Under the pieces are notes generated by a model. That model was not told where the DNA came from. It saw only the letters and a program-made list of their open reading frames with translations, and did not search any database. Positions 1 through 8,656 of a DNA stretch of 54,988 bases are shown here, one piece after another. Source of the DNA: Spirochaetales bacterium Spiro_09 (GTDB lineage Bacteria; Spirochaetota; Spirochaetia; Treponematales; Treponemataceae); the NCBI GenBank assembly GCA_001604385.1, contig LVBK01000006.1, positions 2,813 to 57,800 on the forward strand. The letters are read 5' to 3'. The position numbers and the translations under genes are program-made. Each line of letters begins with the position of its first letter. Within the stretch, counting starts at the first letter, position 1.

Positions 1-361
1 TGACCATGTCCCGAATGGTCATTACGCTCGGTCATCATGCATTTCGTAAACCATACCGGATCGGCAACAGGGTGAGGAATGACCGGGATGGCACGCATGC
101 GGATAAGGTCCGTCTTCTGGATGACAGCGAGACGAAGTATGCCTTTGAGGGTCTGTTTATCCGCAGAAATGTGTGGACGCGACAGCGGATACAGGCTAAA
201 TGGATGGGTGATATCTGGTTACAAAGGAAGAAGAATCCTCCGGTAGTTGATTTCAGAAGGGGAGCCATAACGAACAAAGGGCAACCGGGGAATGGGTGGG
301 TAGCTGCTCATTTGGTCGCTTGAGACGGGATGTGGTGGTTTCAACAATATTGATAGCAGTA
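1..361 (+). mobile_element. 3' end of an IS-like element (left copy)
   Basis: This is the terminal part of an insertion-sequence-like element that continues beyond the window start. It holds the 3' end of a transposase-like frame, and its edge carries the 20-base sequence TCAACAATATTGATAGCAGT at 341-360. The same unit recurs inverted at 54532-54988, with only scattered differences in the coding part, and the terminal 20-mer also bounds the small element at 5157-5244. Two copies of one unit with a common defined edge are the evidence for mobility. The family is not identified. The outer end and any target duplication lie outside the window. Confidence 0.75.
3..323 (+). CDS. Transposase-like protein, C-terminal fragment (5' end outside window)
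   Basis: The reading frame is open from the first full codon of its frame and stops at 323, so the visible part is only the C-terminal ~106 residues. It is rich in Arg and Lys (for example the FRKPYRI and RQRIQAKW segments), as expected of a nucleic-acid-binding tail. The copy at the right end of the window extends 32 codons further upstream and contains NYLDREIRK and HTRETVRADR, which look like the C-terminal part of a DDE-type transposase. That assignment is inference from pattern and repeat context. The two copies differ at a handful of residues, such as G/S in RIGNRV and the GAI/RTV change near the end, so they are not an assembly duplicate. Confidence 0.6.
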   Translation, partial: TMSRMVITLGHHAFRKPYRIGNRVRNDRDGTHADKVRLLDDSETKYAFEGLFIRRNVWTRQRIQAKWMGDIWLQRKKNPPVVDFRRGAITNKGQPGNGWVAAHLVA

Positions 362-369
362 TATAAGGA

Positions 370-1635
370 TTACCATTCACTAGTACTTTTTTTAACATAT
401 TCAGCCACCATCTGAAGTGTTCTCCGTGACATTTCTGGTGAAATTTCTATTGTTTCCCTGAATAAGCTATCGGGAATTCTGAGCAGGATACATCGGCTCA
501 TGCATATTGCTGTAGCTGTGCGTACGCCCCCGATCAAACAGGCAAACTCCCCGAACATGCAACCCCTATCTAGTTCACTGATGTGATGAGCTGTTACAAG
601 TTTCACTGCTCCTGACCAAATATAATATACATCTGAACTTCTTTCACCAATTTCAAAAATCACTGACCCTTTTTCCAGAGAGTAGGCATACCTTCGATAT
701 AGGCGTACCGGGTGTAAAAAAAGAGTTCGTTCGCATTGTGAAAGTAAATTTGCTGCATTATAGGGCGGTAATAGATACAATCTGGTAAGGAGGTGACTGT
801 CAAAGAAAAGCGATACATACTGGAATTGTGCAAAGAAGAGAAACAGTATAAAGAAAATATATACCTCAAGAACAAGTACTATGACATTACTTAATATTCC
901 ATATATTAAATTATACCTGGACATATTGATAAAACTTGAAAAAATGAGTTGTATCAGCATAAATATTACGGTACAGGCAACTGAAGCTATACAGCTGTGA
1001 AGCGGTGCTTCTCTGTGTTTGCCCGGTGCAATCCAGTACACAATCCATAGAAAAATGATAATAACCGTATAGGGCGCAAAGCGGAAAAGTCTCTGCATCA
1101 GTGATGCCATTAATGGTGTGAGAAAGAATTCGGGAATTAAGGTTTTTGCAAGGGCGTTACCAGCTGTCGATACAATGACAAAAAGTGCTATTATAATGAT
1201 AAATATGGCTTCACCTGCTATTACCAGTAAATTTTCCTTGATAGGTTTTTTTTGTCTTCTCTTTCGGTAAATTGCATGTAGGCCTTGCTGCATGGAAACG
1301 AAGAACCTTCGGGCCATCCAAAAAACTGATACCCCCACGATGATTTCCAGAATGCCAAGAGATTTGGCCGATGCAACGGAATTGATTATTCGTTCAATAT
1401 CAATGGCAGATGAAATAAATCCTATCGAGTAGACAAATTCTTGTACTGCGGAAGTTGAAGTATTTAAAACTCTTATCAAAACACCCATTACGAGCAGAAG
1501 AACGGGCAGGGCTGATAGTAAAAATCCGTACGCACCTGCTGCAGCATACGAAGTCAGGTCGTTAGACACGAAACTTGCCCATGCTATATAAAGTTTTTGT
1601 GCCTGATTGAAAAGCACGGAATTCCTTTTTTTCAT
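370..1635 (-). CDS. YihY/BrkB-family membrane protein with C-terminal cyclic-nucleotide-binding-like domain
   Basis: The 421-residue protein starts with a YihY/BrkB module, the family once mis-called RNase BN. About six hydrophobic segments fall roughly at residues 25-55, 90-110, 135-165, 185-205, 215-235 and 245-275, and the family motif region around SYAAAGAYGFLLSALPVLL is present. After residue ~310 the protein becomes soluble and resembles a cNMP-binding beta-roll: EKGSVIFEIGERSSDVYYIWSGAVKLV, then GCMFGEFACLIGG with the phosphate-cassette-like GEFA, then TATA. The fusion suggests a membrane protein gated or tuned by a nucleotide, which is inference; the cassette is not a full match to cAMP binders. 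A TATACT -10-like hexamer lies 9 bases before the ATG without a good -35. The gene is visibly AT-richer than its neighbours, and its stop is about 10 bases from the IS edge. Confidence 0.8.
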   Translation of the reverse strand: MKKRNSVLFNQAQKLYIAWASFVSNDLTSYAAAGAYGFLLSALPVLLLVMGVLIRVLNTSTSAVQEFVYSIGFISSAIDIERIINSVASAKSLGILEIIVGVSVFWMARRFFVSMQQGLHAIYRKRRQKKPIKENLLVIAGEAIFIIIIALFVIVSTAGNALAKTLIPEFFLTPLMASLMQRLFRFAPYTVIIIFLWIVYWIAPGKHREAPLHSCIASVACTVIFMLIQLIFSSFINMSRYNLIYGILSNVIVLVLEVYIFFILFLFFAQFQYVSLFFDSHLLTRLYLLPPYNAANLLSQCERTLFLHPVRLYRRYAYSLEKGSVIFEIGERSSDVYYIWSGAVKLVTAHHISELDRGCMFGEFACLIGGVRTATAICMSRCILLRIPDSLFRETIEISPEMSRRTLQMVAEYVKKSTSEW

Positions 1636-1837
1636 ACGCGTGTCAGTATACCCTATCCAACGATCGTTTGGTAGGAGATGATAGACAGTGTTTAACGATC
1701 TTTATTTGGAATCCGGTATGTATACCTCTTGAATTTCTGCATAAATATGTAATATGCTGGTATAAAATTGCAAGAGTTTTCCCGATACAAGACGATTTTT
1801 TACGTCACAATACCGGGACTCTCAAGGAGAAGGCGCT

Positions 1838-2758
1838 ATGAAGAAACTGCGTGGAGCATTCACTGCACTCATTACACCCATGAACGCTGACGGATCAGTA
1901 GATTTTGACGGCTTCAGGACCCTGGTGCGGTTTCAGCTCGAAAGCGGTATTTCTGGACTCCTCCCCCTGGGTACAACAGGTGAAACACCGACCCTGGACG
2001 AGGATGAAGAAGACAAGCTGATTGACATTGTGATTGCCGAAGCAAAGGGAAAAGTGCCGGTGATCGTCGGCGCAGGAAGTAACTGCACCAGGGATGCAGT
2101 CAAATACGTCAAACGTGCCAAACAGAAAGGGGCGGATTACGCTCTTGTTGTTACTCCTTATTACAACAAGCCCACTGATGAGGGTATATTTCTTCATTTC
2201 AAGGCCTGTGCGGAAGTTGGTCTGCCTGTTATCGTTTATAACATTGCAGGAAGAACTGGCAAGAATATTTCAACTTCTCTACTTTCCCGGATCGCTGAAC
2301 TACAGAATATTGCTGGCGTGAAGGAAGCATCGGGAGATATTAGCCAGATGATGGATGTTATAAATACAATTGCCCGGAAAAGAAGTGACTTCACTGTACT
2401 TTCAGGTGATGATGCGTTGACACTACCCCTTGCTGCCCTCGGAGGAGATGGAGTCATCTCTGTGCTGTCGAATATTGCGCCGAAGGAAATGACCGAACTG
2501 ACCCTTGCTGCGATTTCTGGGAATATGGATAAGGCACGTGAGTTGCATTACCGTCTTTTACCAGCCTTCCGCGCCGCCTTTATCGAGACGAATCCGGTAC
2601 CACTGAAGGCTGCGATGAATATGAAGGGCCTTCCTGCCGGTAGTCTGCGGTTGCCGATGTGTCCGCTTCTTCCGGAAAATGAGGATAAGGTGCGCACGGC
2701 CTTTATTGAAGCGGGCATTTTCCGCGGTCCCTCGAAGGACGCGGATCCATTCTGCTGA
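1838..2758 (+). CDS. dapA: 4-hydroxy-tetrahydrodipicolinate synthase
   Basis: DapA condenses pyruvate with aspartate semialdehyde, the first committed step of lysine/diaminopimelate synthesis, in the cytosol. The 306-residue length is normal. Visible family signatures are GTTGETPTL near residue 46 for substrate binding, VVTPYYNKP with the tyrosines of the catalytic triad near residue 108, and the Schiff-base lysine in NIAGVKEASGD near residue 162. The ATG is preceded by the strong ribosome site AAGGAGAAGG. The gene heads the operon dapA-asd-lysA, with 34 bases to asd. The 200-base upstream region has AT-rich promoter-like sequence around 1735-1765 and a possible hairpin (CCCG...CGGG, about 1781-1820), but nothing that matches a lysine riboswitch. 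Confidence 0.95.
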   Translation: MKKLRGAFTALITPMNADGSVDFDGFRTLVRFQLESGISGLLPLGTTGETPTLDEDEEDKLIDIVIAEAKGKVPVIVGAGSNCTRDAVKYVKRAKQKGADYALVVTPYYNKPTDEGIFLHFKACAEVGLPVIVYNIAGRTGKNISTSLLSRIAELQNIAGVKEASGDISQMMDVINTIARKRSDFTVLSGDDALTLPLAALGGDGVISVLSNIAPKEMTELTLAAISGNMDKARELHYRLLPAFRAAFIETNPVPLKAAMNMKGLPAGSLRLPMCPLLPENEDKVRTAFIEAGIFRGPSKDADPFC

Positions 2759-2792
2759 CTTTTCGAAAAATACATTTTATTGGAGACTGTAT

Positions 2793-3884
2793 ATGAACAA
2801 GAAGATACCGGTCGGAATTCTCGGCGCAACTGGCGCTGTCGGACAAAATTATATTTGGCTGCTACAGGATCATCCCTGGTTTGAGGTTTCCTGGGTTGCT
2901 GCAAGCCCACGCTCTGCAGGAAAGGCATACAAGGATGTGGTTGAAAGCCGATGGCTTTTGGGTGCGAACATCCCGGAAAGTGTTCGGAACCTGATAATTG
3001 ATGATGCAAATGATCCGTCAAAAGCAGTCGGAAAGTGCCGGTTTGTCTTCAGTGCGCTAGAACTGGATTCCAAAGACGAGATCAAGACTCTGGAAAATGC
3101 CTATGCCGCGCTGGGTATCCCGGTAGTCTCGAACGCTTCTGCCCACCGCTGGACGGACAATGTGCCGATGCTTATTCCTGAAATCAATCCCAACCATGTG
3201 TCGGTCATTGATGCACAAAAAAAAGCACATGGATGGGACAAAGGCTTTGTTGCGGTTAAGCCCAATTGCTCCCTGCAAAGTTACATGACTCCGGTTTTCG
3301 CCCTGCAGCAAGCAGGATATGAAGTAAAGCGAATGTTCGTCACTACCCTGCAAGCAGTATCAGGAGCCGGCTATCCCGGTGTTCCCAGTCTTGACATGAT
3401 AGACAATATAGTTCCCTTTATCGGCGGCGAGGAAGAAAAGAGCGAGAAAGAACCTCTGAAGATTTTTGGTTCTGTCAGTGACGGGAAAATAATCAATGCT
3501 GCAGGACCTTTGGTTGCCGCACACTGTAATCGTGTTCCGGTCATTAATGGTCATACTGCTTGTGTCAGTCTTGAGTTTGGAGAGCGTAAACCTTCTCTTG
3601 AAGAAATCGATCGCATATGGACTGCTTTTCGCGGACTTCCGCAGGAACTGGATCTTCCTTTTGCACCGAAGCAGCCCATTATTGTGCGTCATGAGGCGAA
3701 TCGGCCTCAGCCGCGCCGGGATCGTGACGAGGATAAGGGGATGGCTGTCTCAGTTGGTCGACTTCGCACCTGTCCTCTCTTCGATGTTCGTTTTGTCGGA
3801 TTGTCCCATAATACCGTGCGGGGCGCAGCCGGTGGAGGCATTCTGAATGCCGAGTTACTGAAGGCAAAAGGGTATATATCATGA
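2793..3884 (+). CDS. asd: Aspartate-semialdehyde dehydrogenase
   Basis: Asd reduces aspartyl phosphate to aspartate semialdehyde, which supplies the substrate of DapA. The protein is 363 residues and resembles the archaeal/fungal-like Asd type. The NADP loop is GILGATGAVGQ at the N terminus. The active-site cysteine is in KPNCSLQ (about residue 158), followed by TLQAVSGAGYPG, and the catalytic histidine is in GHTACVSLEF. The usual NCST is NCSL here. The frame is open further upstream, but the start at 2793 is chosen because TTGGAG lies 8 bases before it and the N terminus then begins directly with the Rossmann strand. Its stop overlaps the lysA start (ATGA), indicating translational coupling. 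Confidence 0.93.
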   Translation: MNKKIPVGILGATGAVGQNYIWLLQDHPWFEVSWVAASPRSAGKAYKDVVESRWLLGANIPESVRNLIIDDANDPSKAVGKCRFVFSALELDSKDEIKTLENAYAALGIPVVSNASAHRWTDNVPMLIPEINPNHVSVIDAQKKAHGWDKGFVAVKPNCSLQSYMTPVFALQQAGYEVKRMFVTTLQAVSGAGYPGVPSLDMIDNIVPFIGGEEEKSEKEPLKIFGSVSDGKIINAAGPLVAAHCNRVPVINGHTACVSLEFGERKPSLEEIDRIWTAFRGLPQELDLPFAPKQPIIVRHEANRPQPRRDRDEDKGMAVSVGRLRTCPLFDVRFVGLSHNTVRGAAGGGILNAELLKAKGYIS

Positions 3885-5149
3885 GTGAAAAGCATTTCCC
3901 GCTGACTCGTAATGACCTTGAGGGCTTGGCTGCCCGTTATCCGACACCCTTTTATTTGTATGATGAACGGGGTATGAGGGAACATGCTCGACGCTTTTTG
4001 AAAGCTTTCAGCGCTTTTGAGGGTTTCCGTGAGTTTTATGCGGTGAAAGCCTGTCCGAATCCATACATTCTGAAAATTCTGGCCTCCGAAGGCCTGGGCG
4101 CTGATTGTTCAAGTCTGCCTGAACTGATTCTGTGTCAAAAAGCCGGTATAACTGGCGATAGTGTCATGTTCACCTCGAACGAGACACCGGAATCCGAGTA
4201 TGTTTATGCGAACATGATGGGTGCGATAATCAATCTGGATGATATTACCCATATTGACTTTTTGAACTCGGCTGTTGGCGGTATTCCTGAGCCTATTTGC
4301 TTTCGCTATAATCCAGGGCCCTTGAAAGAGGGGAACGCGATTATCGGAAAACCGGAAGAAGCAAAATACGGTTTGACTCGGCCACAAATAATTGAAGCCT
4401 ATCGACGGGTCAAGGAACTGGGAGCAACCCGTTTTGGCTTACATACAATGGTTGCATCGAATGAATTAAATCCTGAATACTTTGTTGAAACAGCGGTTAT
4501 GCTCTTTGAACTGGCCGGTGAGATTCATGATGAAACCGGGATTACTTTCGAGTTTATCAATATGGGTGGCGGAATCGGAATCCCATATCGACCGGAACAG
4601 ATTGCTGTCGATTATGACCGTGTAGCACACGGCATGAAAGCGGCCTATGATCGGCTGATTACCGCCCGCGGGCTTGGTCCAGTCAAGATTTTTTTTGAAT
4701 GTGGTCGCCCCTTTACTGGTCCCTATGGATGGCTGGTTACCCGAGCCATTCATGAAAAACACATTTATCGTGATTATATCGGTGTAGATGCGAGTATGGC
4801 TGACTTGATGCGTCCTGGCATGTATGGTGCCTATCATCATGTATCAGTTCCCGGAAAGGACAGCGAGAAACATGATCATGTATATGATGTGGTGGGTTCC
4901 CTCTGTGAAAATTGCGACAAATTTGCTGTGCAAAGACAACTACCGGTAATTGAGCGTGGTGATTTTGTGGTTATTCATGACACGGGAGCACATGGACGGG
5001 CAATGGGTTTTAACTATAATGCCAAACTTCGTGCCGGTGAATTATTGCTGCGGGAGGACGGTACAATAACTGAAATCAGGCGGAAAGAGTCAATAGATGA
5101 TTATTTTGCTACTATTGATTTCAAGGGTCTCTCTTCCTTTAAGGTATAA
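3881..5149 (+). CDS. lysA: Diaminopimelate decarboxylase-like PLP enzyme
   Basis: This fold-type III PLP decarboxylase is expected to convert meso-diaminopimelate to lysine, the last step of the pathway begun by dapA and asd in the same operon. The 422 residues show the PLP lysine in FYAVKACPNPYI, the glycine-rich phosphate site INMGGGIGIPY, and the carboxylate/dimer motif GSLCENCDKF. Two canonical LysA motifs are altered: the usual H-I-G-S region reads GLHTMVAS, and the usual E-P-G-R reads FFECGRPFTG. It could therefore be a divergent LysA or a related diamino-acid decarboxylase. The operon context favours LysA. It overlaps asd by four bases and ends 7 bases before the MITE-like element. Confidence 0.85.
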   Translation: MSEKHFPLTRNDLEGLAARYPTPFYLYDERGMREHARRFLKAFSAFEGFREFYAVKACPNPYILKILASEGLGADCSSLPELILCQKAGITGDSVMFTSNETPESEYVYANMMGAIINLDDITHIDFLNSAVGGIPEPICFRYNPGPLKEGNAIIGKPEEAKYGLTRPQIIEAYRRVKELGATRFGLHTMVASNELNPEYFVETAVMLFELAGEIHDETGITFEFINMGGGIGIPYRPEQIAVDYDRVAHGMKAAYDRLITARGLGPVKIFFECGRPFTGPYGWLVTRAIHEKHIYRDYIGVDASMADLMRPGMYGAYHHVSVPGKDSEKHDHVYDVVGSLCENCDKFAVQRQLPVIERGDFVVIHDTGAHGRAMGFNYNAKLRAGELLLREDGTITEIRRKESIDDYFATIDFKGLSSFKV

Positions 5150-5156
5150 TAAATTT

Positions 5157-5244
5157 ACTGCTATTAAAATTGTTGATGCACCTTTTATCACTTATATACA
5201 TAGATAAGATGTGATCATTTATTTTCAACAATATTGATAGCAGT
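5157..5244. mobile_element. MITE-like element with IS terminal inverted repeats
   Basis: An 88-base, AT-rich unit sits between the convergent stops of lysA and murD. Its left end, ACTGCTATTAAAATTGTTGA (5157-5176), matches the reverse complement of its right end, TCAACAATATTGATAGCAGT (5225-5244), at 18 of 20 positions. The right end is identical to the terminal 20-mer of the two IS-like copies at the window ends. The centre holds a weaker inner palindrome (ATCAC...GTGAT) and no coding potential. It is best read as a non-autonomous derivative mobilised by the IS. It may also serve as a bidirectional transcription stop, although it lacks a GC-rich stem. Confidence 0.7.
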
Positions 5245-5250
5245 TTATTT

Positions 5251-6651
5251 TTACAACCCGAATACAGCATTCCTAAATCTTATTCCCCGATCGAACTCGT
5301 TTTTAAACATACCAAAACTGGTTGCTCCCGGCGAAAATAAAACAATATCTCCGCTTTCAGCGATCTTTTTGGCATGAGCGACCAGCTCGGGAAGGCTTGA
5401 AAAGGGCCCATCGAACGCTATGTCCCGAGCATTAAGCAGCGGAATCAGTTTGTCTGTTCCGGTTCCTGCAAGGAGAAGTATGCGTTTTGCTGTATGAGCC
5501 ACTGCGGCGAGTGCAGTAAAGTCAAGGTTTTTGTCAGTTCCCCCTGACAGTAGAATAACCGGTCGATTGAACGAAGCAAGTGCAGCGGCAACCGCTTCAG
5601 GGATGGTCGCTGCGGAATCATTATAATAGCGAACCCCCTGTTCTTCATGGAAAAACTCGAGCCGGTGTTCGATACCCGGAAATGAAGCAAGTGCGCGAGC
5701 GGTTTCTTGTGCATCGCAGCCCCATAACACCATCGCCTGCGCGGCGTTCAGAAGGTTTTGTCGCATGTGTGGCCCGCTTACTGCCAGGTCGCGACCCAGA
5801 ATCTGTCGTTCGCTTCCTCCAATCCGCATGACTCCATTTCCTTCAGCGTCAATCCAGGCGCCGTTGACATCAGGGGAAAGTGGTTTTGAACTGTACCAGT
5901 GGACTGTCGCACGGGTTTCGCGTGCGAATACAGGCCCCCATTCGTCATCCCGGTTGCACAACAGATGGCATTTTTCATCCTGGTCGGTATAGATCAGTTT
6001 TTTGTCGGCGACATAGCGTTCCATTGTACCATACCAGTTTTGATGATCGCTCATTATGGGTGTGATAATTGCTATTTTCGGTTTGAGCAGATTCCGTCCC
6101 TTCAAGTCTCCGAGTTGCCAGCTTGAAAGCTCAAGAATGACCGGCGTCTCCTCGCTGGTGTGTTCGAGAAAGGTGAGCGGACTGACGGTAATGTTTCCTC
6201 CCAGGAAAACCGGAAGCCCCAGTTCTTTCATTCCCCAGTACAGGGCGCTTACTGTGGAGGATTTTCCCTTGCTGCCGGTAACCGCAAGAACCGGAGCAGA
6301 TGTAAATCGCAAAAAAACTGATATGTCCGTTTCGATAGAGCGTGCTTCCGATAAATACGGGTTTCCCTCCAGTTTTACTCCCGGGTTTTTTATTACGGTA
6401 TCTGCATTTTGGAAATCGGCGGTTTCATGTCGACCCAGCACAAAACGGATGTCAGGATAATCGGCGAGCGCTTCGATTGAAGGGACAAGATCCTGCTCAT
6501 TTTTCATGTCTGTTACAGTAACCCGGGCACCGTGCGCGGCAAAGAAACGAGCAGTACTGAGTCCTCCGCCATTGAGGCCGAGACCCATAACGGTTACTTT
6601 GAGGCCGGAAAGATCGGACAGTGTCGAAAATGGTGGATTATTAAAACTCAA
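5251..6651 (-). CDS. murD: UDP-N-acetylmuramoyl-L-alanine--D-glutamate ligase
   Basis: MurD adds D-glutamate to UDP-MurNAc-L-alanine in cytosolic murein precursor synthesis. The 466-residue protein has a Rossmann-like N-terminal domain (VTVMGLGLNGGGLSTARFF), the Mur-ligase ATP loop GSKGKSSTV near residue 126, the central-domain pattern ELSSWQL and SDHQNWY, and the C-terminal domain beginning near HRLEFF with NDSAATIPEA. This matches the family well in length and order. It overlaps the upstream minus-strand gene by 11 bases, so the two are probably co-transcribed. Its stop abuts the MITE-like element. Confidence 0.94.
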   Translation of the reverse strand: MSFNNPPFSTLSDLSGLKVTVMGLGLNGGGLSTARFFAAHGARVTVTDMKNEQDLVPSIEALADYPDIRFVLGRHETADFQNADTVIKNPGVKLEGNPYLSEARSIETDISVFLRFTSAPVLAVTGSKGKSSTVSALYWGMKELGLPVFLGGNITVSPLTFLEHTSEETPVILELSSWQLGDLKGRNLLKPKIAIITPIMSDHQNWYGTMERYVADKKLIYTDQDEKCHLLCNRDDEWGPVFARETRATVHWYSSKPLSPDVNGAWIDAEGNGVMRIGGSERQILGRDLAVSGPHMRQNLLNAAQAMVLWGCDAQETARALASFPGIEHRLEFFHEEQGVRYYNDSAATIPEAVAAALASFNRPVILLSGGTDKNLDFTALAAVAHTAKRILLLAGTGTDKLIPLLNARDIAFDGPFSSLPELVAHAKKIAESGDIVLFSPGATSFGMFKNEFDRGIRFRNAVFGL

Positions 6652-7585
6652 TCGAATACTCCTTTTGGTCCCGCTCGTTCAAATAGGCTGTTATAGCAAG
6701 ATTTTCCCAGGGCTTTCCGCCATCCTGCGGGATGGATGCTTTAAGTTCCTGGAATAGGGGCATCTTTTCGGAAAAGGGGGCGTATTGCAGGTCTTGTAAA
6801 ATGCGGTCTAGGTTTGGCTTGATGCATTCTTCAACGCGCTTCAGTACTCCGGGATCCTTCTGTCCGATGGCATTTACCGCTATGCAGTATTGTTTGCATG
6901 TTACCGGGTAAAAGGGATGATTCCGTTTGCCTGCGGGAAGGATGAGTTTGCTGAAGAATTTGTTGATGTCACTATCCATCCATATACCATGAACCATGTA
7001 TCCCTCTCCCGATTCCCCTTTCCAGGTGCCGGGAATACTTTGGTCAAGGGCAAGAAAATGGGAAGTTCCTTCTGTATATCGTTCCGGTTGGGCAAGCGGG
7101 AAATAGTCACATTCCAGATACAGTCTGTTGGTCCGGTAATGATGGGTTTTTGTATTGGTCCCCTCTTCGAGTATCGTAGCCTCAAGGGGACGGCAGGTTA
7201 AATCAAGACGTAAAAGATAGAGCCAGGATCGGCCGTCCAGTTTGTCTATGCGGTAAAAAACGGGCGTATGTATCGATACTGGATTGAACGCCCAGGTTGT
7301 ATGTGCAATCAGATCGGGTCGCTGCACAAGGAGTTCTTGAGCAAGTGTGCCGATTATTGAGCGATATCCTTCCGGAGGTTCGTAACTGTCGATGGGGTGA
7401 TGAACGGGAAGTGACGGCACGTCAATGGGCGTTTCAAGCGTTATAAACTGGTCTTCATTCTGGTTAAAGCTGCAGCGATGTGATCCTGGACTGATATTGG
7501 CCTGAACAGGGCGGGCAAGGAGCGCATTGATTGTGTTGTCTGTAATAGTGATGTCCACTGCACTTGTTTTGCGGCCCATAGGCAT
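6641..7585 (-). CDS. Conserved-looking protein of unknown function upstream of murD
   Basis: I do not recognise this 314-residue protein. It appears soluble, with no signal peptide or membrane span, and has a moderately high aromatic and proline content and a few scattered cysteines. Segments such as PPEGYRSIIGTLAQELL and YLLRLDLTCRPLEATILEEG look like a folded alpha/beta domain. It overlaps the murD start by 11 bases, so translational coupling to murD is likely. The first ATG is at 7585; a second in-frame ATG at 7579 lies 8-10 bases after a TATATT/TATTAT hexamer and is an equally good start. It is divergent from the FecR-domain gene, with only 15 bases between the starts. Confidence 0.75.
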   Translation of the reverse strand: MPMGRKTSAVDITITDNTINALLARPVQANISPGSHRCSFNQNEDQFITLETPIDVPSLPVHHPIDSYEPPEGYRSIIGTLAQELLVQRPDLIAHTTWAFNPVSIHTPVFYRIDKLDGRSWLYLLRLDLTCRPLEATILEEGTNTKTHHYRTNRLYLECDYFPLAQPERYTEGTSHFLALDQSIPGTWKGESGEGYMVHGIWMDSDINKFFSKLILPAGKRNHPFYPVTCKQYCIAVNAIGQKDPGVLKRVEECIKPNLDRILQDLQYAPFSEKMPLFQELKASIPQDGGKPWENLAITAYLNERDQKEYSIEF

Positions 7586-7592
7586 TTATAAT
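7564..7592 (+). promoter_or_regulatory. Sigma-70-type promoter placed for a leaderless FecR-domain mRNA
   Basis: TTGTTT (7564-7569) is followed by a 17-base spacer and TATAAT (7587-7592). The predicted transcription start is near 7599, two bases before the ATG at 7601. There is no Shine-Dalgarno sequence between promoter and start. Confidence 0.65.
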
Positions 7593-7600
7593 ATAGCAAG

Positions 7601-8638
7601 ATGAAGCGAAAAAAAAGAGCCCTTGCCGTTTTACTGTGTATTCTCCTTGGAACCCTCGTGTGGGCAGATGCCTATGCAAGTATTGTGTATGCAGAGGGTA
7701 AAACCTTCCGTCTGACGCGTTCCGGTGCAGTACGGGTATACGATACAGGAAAAGATGATGTGCTGGGTTTGGAAATACAGCCGGGCGATCTTGTGCAGAC
7801 CTCCGGTGGTACCTGGCTTGAGGTTTCCATACATCATCTTTCAGCCAGTGTGCAGGTTGCCGAAAATACCACATTTCGTTTCGAGTCTGATGAAAAGCGT
7901 GAAAGTTCTTCGGGTGATCTACTATATGGACGGGTGCGGGCGAAGGTAGGACGATTGAGCGGTTCCTCAAGTTACAAAATAAAAACGCCAACTCTTATCG
8001 CGGGCGTCAGGGGAACCGATTTTGGCTGCGATGTTATCGCGTTTTCTGGACAAACGGAATCGGGCGTGCTCAATCGCGTGTTTTGTTTTGAAGGTTCCGT
8101 TGCGGTAAACGATATTGCACATCTACAATCAGACCCTGTGATGATCACAAAAAATGAAATGGTGGAAGTGAGCGGTGAGGCCTCTGCGCAAAAACGGGAA
8201 GCCCCGCTCATTATTGAAAAAACCGATGTTGCGGATGAAGTTCGTATATTTTGGCTGGAAAAGCCGTCAATCGGCTATGTTGCCCTTGATTCCCTGTTCA
8301 AACTGAAAAGTGCATCAATGCTTTCTGGTGGAAGTGAGGAATCGGTATCATCGATTGTTCCTGAGCCTTCACGAAGTCGCGTTATTAACGGGATGCTCGT
8401 TGTTGACCAGGTATGGCCAACTGTTCCCGCACAAGTGCCTCGCCGTAATTTACGTGTTCCGAACCGTGCAGCAGCGGCGCTGGTAATCATTGGCTCGGCC
8501 TTGTGCATTACTGCCTCGTATCTTGCCAGTGAACAGGATTTCTCCCCTGTGTTTGTCTCTCCATCTCATGGTGGCGGGTTGATTCTAGTCGGAACGGGGT
8601 CTCTTTTAGCCTTACTGTCACACTCGGTTTCCGACTAA
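7601..8638 (+). CDS. Exported FecR-domain protein
   Basis: The 345-residue protein starts with a basic N terminus (MKRKKR) and a hydrophobic stretch ending near WADAYA, a typical signal peptide. Residues ~35-170 fit a FecR domain: VQTSGGTWLEVSIHH, then LLYGRVRAKVGRL, then the hallmark TPTLIAGVRGTDFG. No sigma-regulator partner or TonB receptor lies nearby, so this is probably one of the stand-alone periplasmic FecR-domain proteins common in spirochaetes rather than an iron-signalling anti-sigma factor. Near the C terminus, hydrophobic segments (AAAALVIIGSALCITASYLA and LILVGTGSLLALL) suggest one or two membrane anchors. The promoter is positioned for a leaderless message. Confidence 0.82.
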   Translation: MKRKKRALAVLLCILLGTLVWADAYASIVYAEGKTFRLTRSGAVRVYDTGKDDVLGLEIQPGDLVQTSGGTWLEVSIHHLSASVQVAENTTFRFESDEKRESSSGDLLYGRVRAKVGRLSGSSSYKIKTPTLIAGVRGTDFGCDVIAFSGQTESGVLNRVFCFEGSVAVNDIAHLQSDPVMITKNEMVEVSGEASAQKREAPLIIEKTDVADEVRIFWLEKPSIGYVALDSLFKLKSASMLSGGSEESVSSIVPEPSRSRVINGMLVVDQVWPTVPAQVPRRNLRVPNRAAAALVIIGSALCITASYLASEQDFSPVFVSPSHGGGLILVGTGSLLALLSHSVSD

Positions 8639-8656
8639 TATACCGCAAGGGATTCC

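Noticed and set aside
1636..1837. Possible lysine riboswitch upstream of dapA
   Set aside because: The region is long enough, but none of the conserved lysine-box sequence blocks are visible. Only an AT-rich promoter-like stretch, a short palindrome near 1656-1670 and one simple hairpin are seen.
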